21,361 nucleotides of DNA, taken from positions 1 through 21,361 of the forward strand of contig CAYWNA010000233.1 of the NCBI GenBank assembly GCA_964459305.1, written 5' to 3'. Origin of the DNA: CAYWNA01 sp964459305. Its GTDB lineage: Bacteria; Planctomycetota; Planctomycetia; Pirellulales; Pirellulaceae. A program made the translations under genes and the position numbers. Below, one piece after another: positions 8,394-15,420 of the stretch; positions within the stretch are counted from its first letter, which is position 1; each line of letters starts with the position of its first letter. The notes under the pieces are model-generated. The model made no database searches, was not told where the DNA came from, and worked only from the letters and a program-made list of their open reading frames with translations.

Positions 8394-9380
8394 CTATCCC
8401 TTGTAGCCTGTGCGTTGTCGTCGTGCTTGGCCCGATTGGCGGAAGTCGACCGCTCGGTCGATCAGGCCGCGGATGTCATATTGTGGCTGGTAGCCGAGCA
8501 CATAGCGGGCTTTGGTCACGTCGATGCAGAAATCCTGGCCGACCGGATCGACCAGTTCGATCACGTCGATTCCCAATCGCTCGGCAGCGTACTCGGCCGC
8601 CTCCACATAGTCGAACGGCTCGCCCATGGCGATGTTGAATGTCTCGCCCTCGATCTCGTCGCGTTCCAGAGACAGCAGGAATGCCTGGACACAGTCTTCC
8701 AGTGCCACAACGTGCCGCAGCATGGGTTGGCCGTCGGGGTGCCGCAGGGCCACGGTCGCGTCGCCACCCGAGGCGTACTTGGCCCGGCCGGCGTCGTCCA
8801 TCAGCTCACTCCAAACCGGCACGCCGAACTGGTCGCCGGCGACGGTCAGGTGCGTGAGGATGTCGTCCTCGGAGTGAATCCACGACATGCGCAGACACAC
8901 GGTGGGCACCTGGGCCTGGTGGAAGTACTGCTGACACATCGTCTCCTCGATGACCTTGGACAGCGGATAGTAGCCCGGGTAGGCGACCATCGGCATGTCT
9001 TCGCGGATCGGTACGGGCTGCTTGTTGAAGTAGATGCCGTTGACTGCGTCGCCGCTGGCCAGCACGAATCGCTTCAGCGTCTTGGTCCGCATCGCTGCAT
9101 CCAGCAGGTTGAACGTCCCCCGGGCGCTGACGTCGATCACACCGTCGCGATCTTCCTTGCATGTGGCCAAATGCAGTATGGCGTCGCTCTGCGCGACCAG
9201 CTCTTCCACGGCGTCCGCCTTGCTGAGGTCGGCTTGGACCTCTTCCACACCGCCCACGCCGACGGGCGAGCGATGTTTCAGCGCGGTGACGTGGTAGTCC
9301 TTTTCCAGCAGGGCCTCACAGACCGGTCCGCCCAGCTTGCCGCTGGCCCCGGTCACCAGTACACGTTTAATGTCGGGCAT
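8394..9380 (-). CDS. Extended SDR: NAD-dependent epimerase/dehydratase family
   Basis: 328 residues, cytoplasmic. Seen: VLVTGASGKLGG with the G11-xx-G14-xx-G17 fingerprint of extended SDRs, acidic D51 and the AILHLAT strand, VLASG before the active site, and the catalytic Y138-P-L-S-K142. The C-terminal half (HVVALEDCVQAFLLSLE, ETFNIAMGEPFDYVEAAEYAAERLG) matches the substrate-binding part of sugar-nucleotide epimerases and uronate-dehydrogenase-like proteins. The family includes UDP-sugar 4-epimerases, dehydratases and uronate dehydrogenases; the sequence does not decide among them, and the catabolic context favours an oxidoreductase acting on a free sugar (inference). It follows the upstream amidohydrolase gene by 20 bases and precedes the SDR by 10, so translation is probably coupled within one operon. 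Confidence 0.88.
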   Translation of the reverse strand: MPDIKRVLVTGASGKLGGPVCEALLEKDYHVTALKHRSPVGVGGVEEVQADLSKADAVEELVAQSDAILHLATCKEDRDGVIDVSARGTFNLLDAAMRTKTLKRFVLASGDAVNGIYFNKQPVPIREDMPMVAYPGYYPLSKVIEETMCQQYFHQAQVPTVCLRMSWIHSEDDILTHLTVAGDQFGVPVWSELMDDAGRAKYASGGDATVALRHPDGQPMLRHVVALEDCVQAFLLSLERDEIEGETFNIAMGEPFDYVEAAEYAAERLGIDVIELVDPVGQDFCIDVTKARYVLGYQPQYDIRGLIDRAVDFRQSGQARRQRTGYKG

Positions 9381-9400
9381 CGTCTACTTGTCCTTGTATT

Positions 9401-10492
9401 TCATGAACCAATTCGGACGCCGGGGATCACTCGCTCGGCGTTCTCGTAGTACACCTTTTTCAAAACGTCGTCGGGCAAATCGAGTCCGTACAGCTTCCAC
9501 CGAGTGTACACGCCAAAACGGCCGATGTAGTCGGGATAGTCGAAGTACTCGTCGCGCGTTTCCAGAAGACGGTAATAGCACCGGTACGCTTCCGGCGAGA
9601 CGGGCATGTCCAGTCCGAACAGAATGCGGTCCTGGTATTTGACGAAGAAGTCGTGGGCCGTATACGGCTGGCGGCCCAATTCGTCGATCCGGGCGGAAAA
9701 GTCGATGACCACATTCGGATGCGCGTCCAGCAGCTCGGCAACCGAGCCCAAATCTTCCGGATGGTTGGCCACGTGCGGCAGGAGAAACGTGGTCTGCGGA
9801 TGATCGGCGATCATCCGGTTTCGCTGTTGGAGAAGCTCCTCTTTGGAGAAATGCGAGCCGTGGAATCCCCATGCCGGGAATTCTCGCAACGTGAGGTAAT
9901 GCTCGTTGTGCGCGTCGGTCGGCAGGAAAAACGCTGCCGGATCCGAGACGTGAATCAACACGGGAATGTCCAAATCGCCAGCCCGCCTCCAAATCGGGTA
10001 CAGCCGCTGGTCGTCGACGCGAAGCATGGTTCCATCGCCATCGCGGAAATACAGCCCTAACTCCTTGGTGAGCTTCAGGCCGCTGGCGCCTCTGTCGAGA
10101 TCCTCCTCAAGGTGCTGGATGCACCGGTCGACAAAATCGTCTTTCAGCAGGACCGGATCGCCCCACTGCGCGAAATCCGACATGGTCAGCGCAGCGAAGC
10201 GTCCCGGGTACTTTTCCATATAGTGTTCGGCGAAGTGGTCGAAATCGCGTCGAGCAATGGTGTACGTGTTGTTTTCCAATGGCAGCGTAACATTGCCCGT
10301 CACATTCACCCAGACCTTCACGCCGGCGGCGTCCATCACTTCGATCAGGTCTTCGGCGGACAAGTCGCCGAACAGATGGTTGTGGGCATCGACCACCGGA
10401 AACCGGGCCGTCTCCGGAATGTGCTCGGCCACTCGCAGTAACAATTTGGGCCGGAAGTCCTTGAGCAAGATTTCATCCACTGGCTTGGTCAT
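9401..10492 (-). CDS. Cytosolic amidohydrolase (amidohydrolase family 2, lactonase/decarboxylase type)
   Basis: 363 residues from the ATG at 10492, which has GGAG about 9 bases upstream; an in-frame reading from 10825 would add 111 residues of low-quality, serine/proline-rich sequence overlapping the divergent promoter, so I reject it. No signal peptide. Seen: VDAHNHLFG with H37 and H39 as metal ligands, IHVSDPAAFF, LLPHVANHPED and FGLDMPVS with the conserved Asp near the end. The family covers ACMSD-like decarboxylases and sugar or pyrone lactonases. It opens the tight four-gene train with the epimerase, the SDR and the exported amidohydrolase. Together they could form an oxidative sugar route (dehydrogenase then lactonase), but the substrate is unknown. 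The other family-2 amidohydrolase at 6656-7570 is shorter and exported, so the two are not simple duplicates. Confidence 0.87.
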   Translation of the reverse strand: MTKPVDEILLKDFRPKLLLRVAEHIPETARFPVVDAHNHLFGDLSAEDLIEVMDAAGVKVWVNVTGNVTLPLENNTYTIARRDFDHFAEHYMEKYPGRFAALTMSDFAQWGDPVLLKDDFVDRCIQHLEEDLDRGASGLKLTKELGLYFRDGDGTMLRVDDQRLYPIWRRAGDLDIPVLIHVSDPAAFFLPTDAHNEHYLTLREFPAWGFHGSHFSKEELLQQRNRMIADHPQTTFLLPHVANHPEDLGSVAELLDAHPNVVIDFSARIDELGRQPYTAHDFFVKYQDRILFGLDMPVSPEAYRCYYRLLETRDEYFDYPDYIGRFGVYTRWKLYGLDLPDDVLKKVYYENAERVIPGVRIGS

Positions 10493-10633
10493 CGTGCGAG
10501 ACTCCTGACCGAAAAAGCTGTCAGAAACGAATGGTACTGCCGCTGGTGGAAACCGTGCTTCAGGTATTTCACGGGAAGCTGCGCTGATTCTAGCAGAAAT
10601 TGGAACGGTGCCCAGAGCTTCAGCGTTGTCCAG

Positions 10634-10660
10634 AGCCGGCTGCGAACACCGCAACCGGCT
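10634..10660. repeat. Hairpin in divergent intergenic region
   Basis: AGCCGGCTGCG (10634-10644) and CGCAACCGGCT (10650-10660) pair at 10 of 11 positions around a 5-base loop. It lies between the divergent amidohydrolase and DUF4258 genes. It could be an operator, a structured leader, or part of the junction of the accessory island. No other feature explains it. Confidence 0.45.
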
Positions 10661-10679
10661 TCCAGGGGACAGGGCGGTG

Positions 10680-10708
10680 TTGGATTGCGAAGCGCTTCCC
10701 GCTACAAT
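10680..10708 (+). promoter_or_regulatory. Candidate sigma70-type promoter of the DUF4258/zinc-finger pair
   Basis: TTGGAT (10680-10685), a 17-base spacer and TACAAT (10703-10708). The -10 matches consensus at 5 of 6 positions and the -35 at 3 of 6. It would give a leader of about 50 bases before the GTG start at 10768. No clear operator-like palindrome overlaps the boxes; the hairpin at 10634-10660 lies just upstream. Confidence 0.42.
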
Positions 10709-10767
10709 TGGATTGTTAACCACGGGACCGGGACGGGTGTGGACTTGAGACGAGGGGACGGCCGGCG

Positions 10768-11049
10768 GTGTCAGCCATCGAAAAGATTCGGGAGAAGATC
10801 CGCAGGCGGGACTACTACTTGTCATCCCACGCCGAGGAAGAAATGGCCGAAGACGCCTTTGAGCGTCCCGACGTGGAGAACGCGATCCTGTACGGATTTG
10901 TCGACAAGAAGATGACTCACGATGCGCGGGGAACTCGGTATCGGATTGAAGGACCTGCGAAAAATGGAAGATTGATGCACGTGATTTGTCGTTTCCGAGA
11001 AACCGGGAGTTTGATCCTCATCACCGTGTACGAGCTGGAGCGAGAATGA
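10768..11049 (+). CDS. DUF4258 protein, probable toxin-like partner of a TA-type pair
   Basis: 93 residues from a GTG start; GAGGGG about 10 bases upstream is a fair ribosome binding site. Seen: the DUF4258 pattern, with SSHAEEEMAE (H21) near the start, then GTRYRIEG (R57-Y58), LMHVICRF (H71) and a terminal ITVYE (Y88). DUF4258 proteins are small single-domain proteins often found next to YgiT-type zinc-finger proteins, which suggests an MqsR- or RelE-like toxin role. That role is inferred from gene pairing, not shown. The stop overlaps the next start (ATGA), a classic coupled arrangement. The pair lies on the strand opposite to the surrounding catabolic trains, so it is probably accessory DNA. 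Confidence 0.8.
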   Translation: MSAIEKIREKIRRRDYYLSSHAEEEMAEDAFERPDVENAILYGFVDKKMTHDARGTRYRIEGPAKNGRLMHVICRFRETGSLILITVYELERE

Positions 11050-11282
11050 TGCAGTGTGAATTCTGTACGGGCGAGACCGTCCGGCGCAGGGTGAGGAAAC
11101 ACCATTGGCACAAGGCCAAACTCTACATTATCGAGCAGGTAAACGCCGAGGTTTGCCGGGAATGCGGTGAACGATACTTCCATGCCCGCACTCTCGATGC
11201 GCTCGATGCTCTCGTCGAAGGTCAGCACGACGTGAAGGAAGTGCTGTCGGTCGAGGTGCTCAATGCGAGTGCGCTGGCGTGA
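11046..11282 (+). CDS. YgiT-type zinc-finger protein, MqsA-like N-terminal domain only
   Basis: 78 residues from the ATG at 11046, which overlaps the stop of the DUF4258 gene by four bases. The reading frame extends upstream to 10986, but that part lies inside the previous gene and is not needed. Seen: C4-x-x-C7 and C37-x-x-C40, a four-cysteine zinc site around a small beta-rich domain (MMQCEFCTGE, QVNAEVCRECGERYF), then a helix (ARTLDALDALVEG). MqsA antitoxins have this zinc domain followed by a DNA-binding helix-turn-helix domain; here the protein ends before any such domain. It would therefore neutralise a partner by binding but could not obviously repress its own promoter by the known MqsA mechanism. 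The pairing with DUF4258 is the main support for an antitoxin role. Confidence 0.82.
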   Translation: MMQCEFCTGETVRRRVRKHHWHKAKLYIIEQVNAEVCRECGERYFHARTLDALDALVEGQHDVKEVLSVEVLNASALA

Positions 11283-11367
11283 TCGTGAAGCAGGACGCGT
11301 GAAACGCACCAAGAAGCCGTGACGAATGCGGTGACGACGAGTGAACCGGACAAAGGTGTCACGGGCA

Positions 11368-11460
11368 AGAAGGTGTCAGGAACCGTTTCTTGTTTGCCTG
11401 GAAAGCGCGCTCCGCCCCCAAGGCCACCCCAAGAAACACAAGACCGATTCCTGGCACCTT
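11368..11460. repeat. Imperfect inverted repeat, REP/RAYT-like palindrome
   Basis: AAGGTGTCAGGAACCG with downstream TTTCTTG (11370-11392) is mirrored by CAAGACCGATTCCTGG with CACCTT (11439-11460): about 19 of 22 positions pair. A further partial unit, AAAGGTGTCACGG, starts at about 11352. AAGGTGTCAGGAACC-type units resemble the palindromes associated with REP-associated tyrosine transposases in planctomycetes (recalled, not searched). No transposase gene is present. The remainder of 11283-11529 shows no gene. Confidence 0.6.
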
Positions 11461-11529
11461 TTCCAACCCCTATCCGTTGCTTCCCGAACGAAGAGCAACG
11501 ATGAAACACGTGGTAGGCAGGAGTAGACG

Positions 11530-12606
11530 ATGACCAAGCTATTTCGAAAAGCTGGTGAGGCAATGGAAGAAATCGCGTCGACACCCCTCCAGGAGATGTT
11601 CGAGATGGACCTCGAACGCATGCTCGTTTCGGTAGAAAACGTCCTCGGCGAACGGCTTCTTGTCATCGGCGAGCAAACAGATTTCCCAGAGATCAAAGGC
11701 GACGCAGTGGATCTGGTCGCCCTTGATGAAGAAGGGGCGGTGGTCGTCATCGAGCTGAAACGTGGTCAGACCCCAAGTGATGTCGACTTCCAGGTGTTGA
11801 AATACGCGGCCTAAATCAGTCATCTGAAGCCTGACGACCTGAGGAAAAGGGCGTTCGAGTTCTTCCATCGCTTGGATAACTCCGCCATCAAGAAGAGGCT
11901 CGAGTCAACGTACGAGATCGACTTCCCCGACACGGCTGAAGGCTTCGATCTCGTCCAAGTGCTGACTCGCTTCTTCAATAAGGCGAAACCCGATGTCCAG
12001 AAGGAGGATCTCAACGCCCGACAAAGGCTCGTCGTCCTCGCGGAGCAGTTCGACAAACGCATCTCTCTGGTGATCGACTGGCTGAATCGCCAGGAAATCG
12101 ACATCAGTGCGTGGCAGTACGAGAAGTTCGTCGTTGGGAATGAAACTCTGTTCGCGTTTTCCCAAGTCATCCCGGTGCCTGACCCGATCAGGCCCAACGA
12201 TATTGGACGGCTCGCCAAGAAGCCGTGGCTCAAGGACGGACGAGAGTACCACCTGAATTCGAATTGTGGCGATATGTCGCGTGACCTACTTTTGGCGCTG
12301 GAAGAGAGTATCGGGGATACGCCCGAAGTCGCGATCAAGTGGACGCAGAAGCTTTATGTCAAGCTGATAGGGCCTAGTAAGCGAGAGGTGCGCGTATACA
12401 CTGGGACGTCCAAGAAGCGGCTGGATGTTCTGTTCATGCATGCTCCGGTTGGCGAGGCGGACGCGGTACTTGCCGGCACGGGCGTTAACCGGATGACAGC
12501 GCCGGAGTTTTATTGGTACGACAAATCTTCGCCTTGGTTCAAGTTGGAGTCGCCGGAGTCTCTCTCGGAAACATTGAAGCAGCAACTCCGCGATTGGCTC
12601 ATCTGA
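11530..12606 (+). pseudogene. NucS/DUF91-like PD-(D/E)XK nuclease gene with one in-frame TAA
   Basis: The gene opens at the ATG at 11530 (GGAG about 8 bases upstream) and reads 94 residues to TAA at 11812-11814. The same frame then continues without another stop for 263 codons to TGA at 12604-12606, about 358 codons in all. The first part holds a RecB/NucS-type nuclease core: D61, then VVVIELKRG with E75 and K77. KYAA directly before the stop and ISHL after it fit the usual KYA-aromatic-xS block of this family, so the lost residue was probably Tyr (TAC or TAT to TAA, one base). The second part has no good ATG start and contains LNRQEIDISAWQ, EYHLNSNCGDMSRDL and LFMHAPVG. A family role in DNA repair or defence is known for NucS-like enzymes, not shown here. 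Alternatives are a base-call error or stop-codon readthrough. Confidence 0.78.
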
Positions 12607-12755
12607 CGGGCGGTTTCCAAATGCCAAGAACAATATGGACATCGGAAAACTCAGACACCCAGACTTGACGCGGGGTTGGCAGGTGTAGATGCGCATATGC
12701 ACTATCCGCCGCGGCTTTGCCATGACGGGAAGCCACCCAAACAACAGATTCCTGT

Positions 12756-12780
12756 CAAGAAACGGTTTCTGGAGCCTTTT
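12756..12780 (-). repeat. Inverted partner of the repeat at 11368
   Basis: Read on the minus strand, 12780-12756 matches 11368-11392 at 20 of 25 positions, including a shared core CCGTTTCTTG. The two copies stand in opposite orientation on either side of the broken nuclease gene. The rest of the gap 12607-12849 holds no gene that I can support. Confidence 0.55.
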
Positions 12781-12817
12781 GTGGTTCTAGCAGCGCCGCA
12801 GCATGAGCCAACGTATC

Positions 12818-12845
12818 AAAAAAGGTCCCCACATGGCAGCTTTTT
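12818..12845 (-). terminator. Possible terminator after the DUF4432 gene
   Basis: On the minus strand, AAAAAG (12845-12840) pairs with CTTTTT (12824-12819), ending in a run of six T, immediately after the stop of the DUF4432 gene at 12850. The stem is AT-rich with a weak interior, so efficiency is doubtful. Confidence 0.3.
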
Positions 12846-12849
12846 CGTC

Positions 12850-13923
12850 CTACGTGAGTTTCATCTGATCCAAGAAGCGATCGATGTCCTCTTCGCCGTC
12901 GAGGACGCCGATTTCGATGCGGTTCGTGTGGCTTTGGCCGGGCTCCAGCACTGGCAGAAGGTCCTGGGATCGCAACTCGGCCCGGTTGGCACACGGGGCG
13001 TTACAGGGCTCGATGCCCATTACGTAGTCGCCTTCGGCCATCATTTTCCATTGGTTCAGGTATGGAAGCTGTTCGGGGTCGAACCGAAGGTAAAGCCCCA
13101 GCCCGTCGAGTAGTTCCCGGTTGACTAGGGCTGCGGTCGCGCTGCCGTCTTGTCCGCGAGCCATCGTGTGCAGAAAGTTCTGCTCGGCAAATCCCGGTAT
13201 GGGTTCCGAAACGACGGGCCACTGGTCGAATCCGGCGGCGGAGGTCTCATCCAGCGCGAAACTCTTCTTGGCAGTCAGCAACAATCGAGCCGAAGCATCC
13301 AACAGCGGGAAGCCCGCGTTGACGTGGTAGAGAATCGTGAACGGCGACGTAGCATAACCGAAGTTCTCGGCCACGTCACAGATCGTCAGGGCTCGGCTGC
13401 CCAGCGACGTGCTGATGGTCCGCGTCAGCCGGATCTTGTCGCCGAACACGGCACATTCTTCTACCACGCCTGAAATCACCACGCGGTACTCGTCGCCGTC
13501 CCAGCCGGACAGGTCGCACATCTGCCGGGCTGGCGAAGCGGCGTATCGTCCGTGCAGTCCAAGCTGCTGTCCCTCGTCGAATCCCGGAGGGCCGAGGTAC
13601 GTCAGGCCGCAGGTGGTCAGCAGCCCGCCGAAAAAGGTCCGCAGCCAGCCGAGACCTTCCGGCTCGTAGAACGCAGGGTGGACTTCGCCGTTGGGTGTCA
13701 GGTAGACCAGCTTCAGACCTTTGTAGCTGGCCAGCGAGATATCCAAGCCGCGATCCGGCAGCACGGTGAAGCGGAGCCCGCTGCCCGTGTCCACGTCGAT
13801 GGCGGCCACGTTCTTGGACCGCCCGTCGCTGAGTGTGTAGTGCCGCGTTCCGCCAAGCTGGGCCGGGTTGCCTGCGCGGCGGAGCAATTCTTCGCGCGTG
13901 TAGCTTCGATTCCCGATCTTCAT
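12850..13923 (-). CDS. DUF4432 family protein, aldose 1-epimerase-like
   Basis: 357 residues, cytoplasmic, with GAGGGA about 8 bases before the ATG. The protein is a galactose-mutarotase-type beta sandwich by family. Seen: RFTVLPDRGLDISLASYKGLKLVYLTP, GLGWLRTFFGGLLTTCGLTYLG, GLHGRYAASPA, ILYHVNAGFPLLD with a candidate active-site His, and YVMGIEPCNAP. These blocks are characteristic of DUF4432. Relatives interconvert sugar anomers or bind sugar rings, and the family often sits with sugar isomerases and kinases, as here: the isomerase gene ends 16 bases upstream. It is the last gene of its train, followed by the accessory island. The substrate is probably the same sugar used by the isomerase, which is inference from adjacency. 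Confidence 0.88.
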   Translation of the reverse strand: MKIGNRSYTREELLRRAGNPAQLGGTRHYTLSDGRSKNVAAIDVDTGSGLRFTVLPDRGLDISLASYKGLKLVYLTPNGEVHPAFYEPEGLGWLRTFFGGLLTTCGLTYLGPPGFDEGQQLGLHGRYAASPARQMCDLSGWDGDEYRVVISGVVEECAVFGDKIRLTRTISTSLGSRALTICDVAENFGYATSPFTILYHVNAGFPLLDASARLLLTAKKSFALDETSAAGFDQWPVVSEPIPGFAEQNFLHTMARGQDGSATAALVNRELLDGLGLYLRFDPEQLPYLNQWKMMAEGDYVMGIEPCNAPCANRAELRSQDLLPVLEPGQSHTNRIEIGVLDGEEDIDRFLDQMKLT

Positions 13924-13939
13924 GGCGAGTCCCTCGACC

Positions 13940-15319
13940 TTACGGCAGAATCGGCTCGATGCCGGTCATCTTGCAGAAATCGACCAAGTCGGCATACAAC
14001 TGCTCGCCGTAGCCGAGGCAGGCGTATTCGTTTGTCCAATGTTCGAGCAGCTGGTTGATGTCGCAGTGGGCGGTAACAAACCCATGCGGCCAGAACGGGA
14101 TGCCGCATTCCAGTTGCCGCGCTTCGAGCTGATCGGCGGGCGGCTCGAAGATCGTACAGCGGGTGATCACCATGGTGAACCGGCCGTCGACGCGTCCCAG
14201 CCTGGCCAGCACCCCTTTGCCCACTTTGCAGACCAGCTTCACCGAGAGACCACCGGCTTCGCCCTCGGTGGGAATGCCATGTTCGGCGAACCCGGCGGGG
14301 CCCAGCTTGCCGGCCAGCGACGGCGGGCACGCCCCGTCGCCGATGATCTTGATTTCGTTATTCGTTTTGTCAATGTGCTGGAGATCGCCGTAGTAGACGG
14401 GCTCGCGGCTGAGCTTCGTCAATAGCAACACGGTCAACGCGGTGTTCATGTCGCCCAGGGTCGACGCGCCGCATCCGTCTTCGAGCATCATGCTCTGGGC
14501 GAAACAAGTGGCGCTGTAGTCGTCGCCCAACCCGGGGAACGATTGGATCGTGTAGAAATCCCAGCAGTTCATTTCTACCAGCTTCTTGATCGCCAGATAC
14601 AGCCGCATGGATCGTTCGTTGACAACGTCTTGCTCCGGCGCACTGCCGAACAGCTCACCGATCCTCGTTTGCAGTGCGGCCAGATCTTCGGCGGGGATTT
14701 CCTGGGCGGTCCGGATCAACTCGGTGGTATCGCGCGAGTCGATGTCCACGCCGAACATCTTCATCCACTGGCTGGGATCGGCCACTCCACAAGTCTGTCC
14801 CATGCCACGACCGCCGAACGTCCCGATGGTCGACATGTTCAGCCAGTTCTTCATGTGGGCCGCACGGCAGAAGCTGACGATCCGGTCGATCTCTTGGGTG
14901 TCGTCGGCCGGGCCGTAAACGAACTTGTGCGGGATGCCCACCTCCAGCAGCGCCCCATGCATCACCAGCCCTCCGACCGGCCGCCATCCTTGAGAGCCGG
15001 GGTGGGTCCAAATCAACACCTGCTTGCCGGTCATGGCAAAGTCGCGCACCGCGGCAATCAGATGCGACGCCCAGACCCACGTGGCGGAGAACAGAATGAC
15101 GCAGTCGACGTCGTCGTGCTTCATCCTCTGAAAGGCGTCTCGTGCTTCCTCCTTGGTGGCCAGTACCACGTCATGCTCGACCAGTTGAATATCTCGATCC
15201 AGCAGCGCTTGCTTCGAGCGGGCGACGATGTCCTCGTCAATGAACGGCTGGCCCATAGGGTCCTCCAGCCCGTCCTTGTGAACACCATAGACCAGGAACC
15301 CGACGGTTGGACGAATCAT
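13940..15319 (-). CDS. L-fucose/L-arabinose isomerase-family protein
   Basis: 459 residues, cytoplasmic; GGAGG sits 7 bases before the ATG. The family converts aldoses to ketoses with a divalent metal. Seen: VGFLVYGVHKDGLEDP at the start, ILFSATWVWASHLIAAVRDF, WTHPGSQGWRPVGGLVMHGAL, STIGTFGGRGMGQTCG, then the C-terminal block with MLEDGCGASTLGDMNTALTVLLL and IDKTNNEIKIIGDGACPPSLAG, the region that supplies the acidic metal ligands in FucI and AraA. I cannot assign each ligand by eye. It is shorter than E. coli FucI (591 residues), as is common for this broader family. The next gene (DUF4432) starts 16 bases later; the kinase lies 101 bases upstream. Isomerase plus FGGY kinase plus mutarotase-like protein is a standard sugar-assimilation set; the sugar is not identifiable. 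Confidence 0.88.
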   Translation of the reverse strand: MIRPTVGFLVYGVHKDGLEDPMGQPFIDEDIVARSKQALLDRDIQLVEHDVVLATKEEARDAFQRMKHDDVDCVILFSATWVWASHLIAAVRDFAMTGKQVLIWTHPGSQGWRPVGGLVMHGALLEVGIPHKFVYGPADDTQEIDRIVSFCRAAHMKNWLNMSTIGTFGGRGMGQTCGVADPSQWMKMFGVDIDSRDTTELIRTAQEIPAEDLAALQTRIGELFGSAPEQDVVNERSMRLYLAIKKLVEMNCWDFYTIQSFPGLGDDYSATCFAQSMMLEDGCGASTLGDMNTALTVLLLTKLSREPVYYGDLQHIDKTNNEIKIIGDGACPPSLAGKLGPAGFAEHGIPTEGEAGGLSVKLVCKVGKGVLARLGRVDGRFTMVITRCTIFEPPADQLEARQLECGIPFWPHGFVTAHCDINQLLEHWTNEYACLGYGEQLYADLVDFCKMTGIEPILP

Positions 15320-15371
15320 CGTTTAACCTCCGTTAGCACATCGTGGGATTTTGTTCTTGGGAAAGTCTCAT

Positions 15372-15399
15372 GTAGGACGGCTCTCCCGACCCGTCCTAC
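15372..15399. repeat. GTAGGACGG hairpin between kinase and isomerase genes
   Basis: GTAGGACGG (15372-15380) and CCGTCCTAC (15391-15399) are perfect inverted arms with a 10-base loop. It lies about 20 bases past the kinase stop, inside the 101-base gap. It is the same family as the larger hairpin at 16984-17039. It may act as an mRNA stabiliser or partial attenuator, or simply be a dispersed repeat. Confidence 0.65.
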
Positions 15400-15420
15400 T
15401 TTGGCTGCGGTTCTGCCGCG

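Noticed and set aside
8376..9449. 357-codon plus-strand frame opposite the epimerase gene
   Set aside because: Antisense shadow of a gene with clear SDR motifs (GxxGxxG and YxxxK).
10493..10825. N-terminal extension of the amidohydrolase to 10825
   Set aside because: The extra 111 residues are low-complexity, overlap the DUF4258 promoter and gene start, and have no counterpart in the family; the ATG at 10492 has an acceptable ribosome binding site.
11283..11529. Small plus-strand frames (about 61 codons) between the zinc-finger and nuclease genes
   Set aside because: They translate the inverted repeats; no ribosome binding site and no recognisable domain.
11812..11814. Recoded selenocysteine or pyrrolysine at the in-frame stop
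   Set aside because: The codon is TAA, not TGA or TAG, so those recoding routes do not apply.
12676..13113. Plus-strand frame starting with a VDAHMH-like string that recalls an amidohydrolase metal motif
   Set aside because: The resemblance covers only a few residues; the frame continues antisense through the DUF4432 gene and has no barrel blocks.
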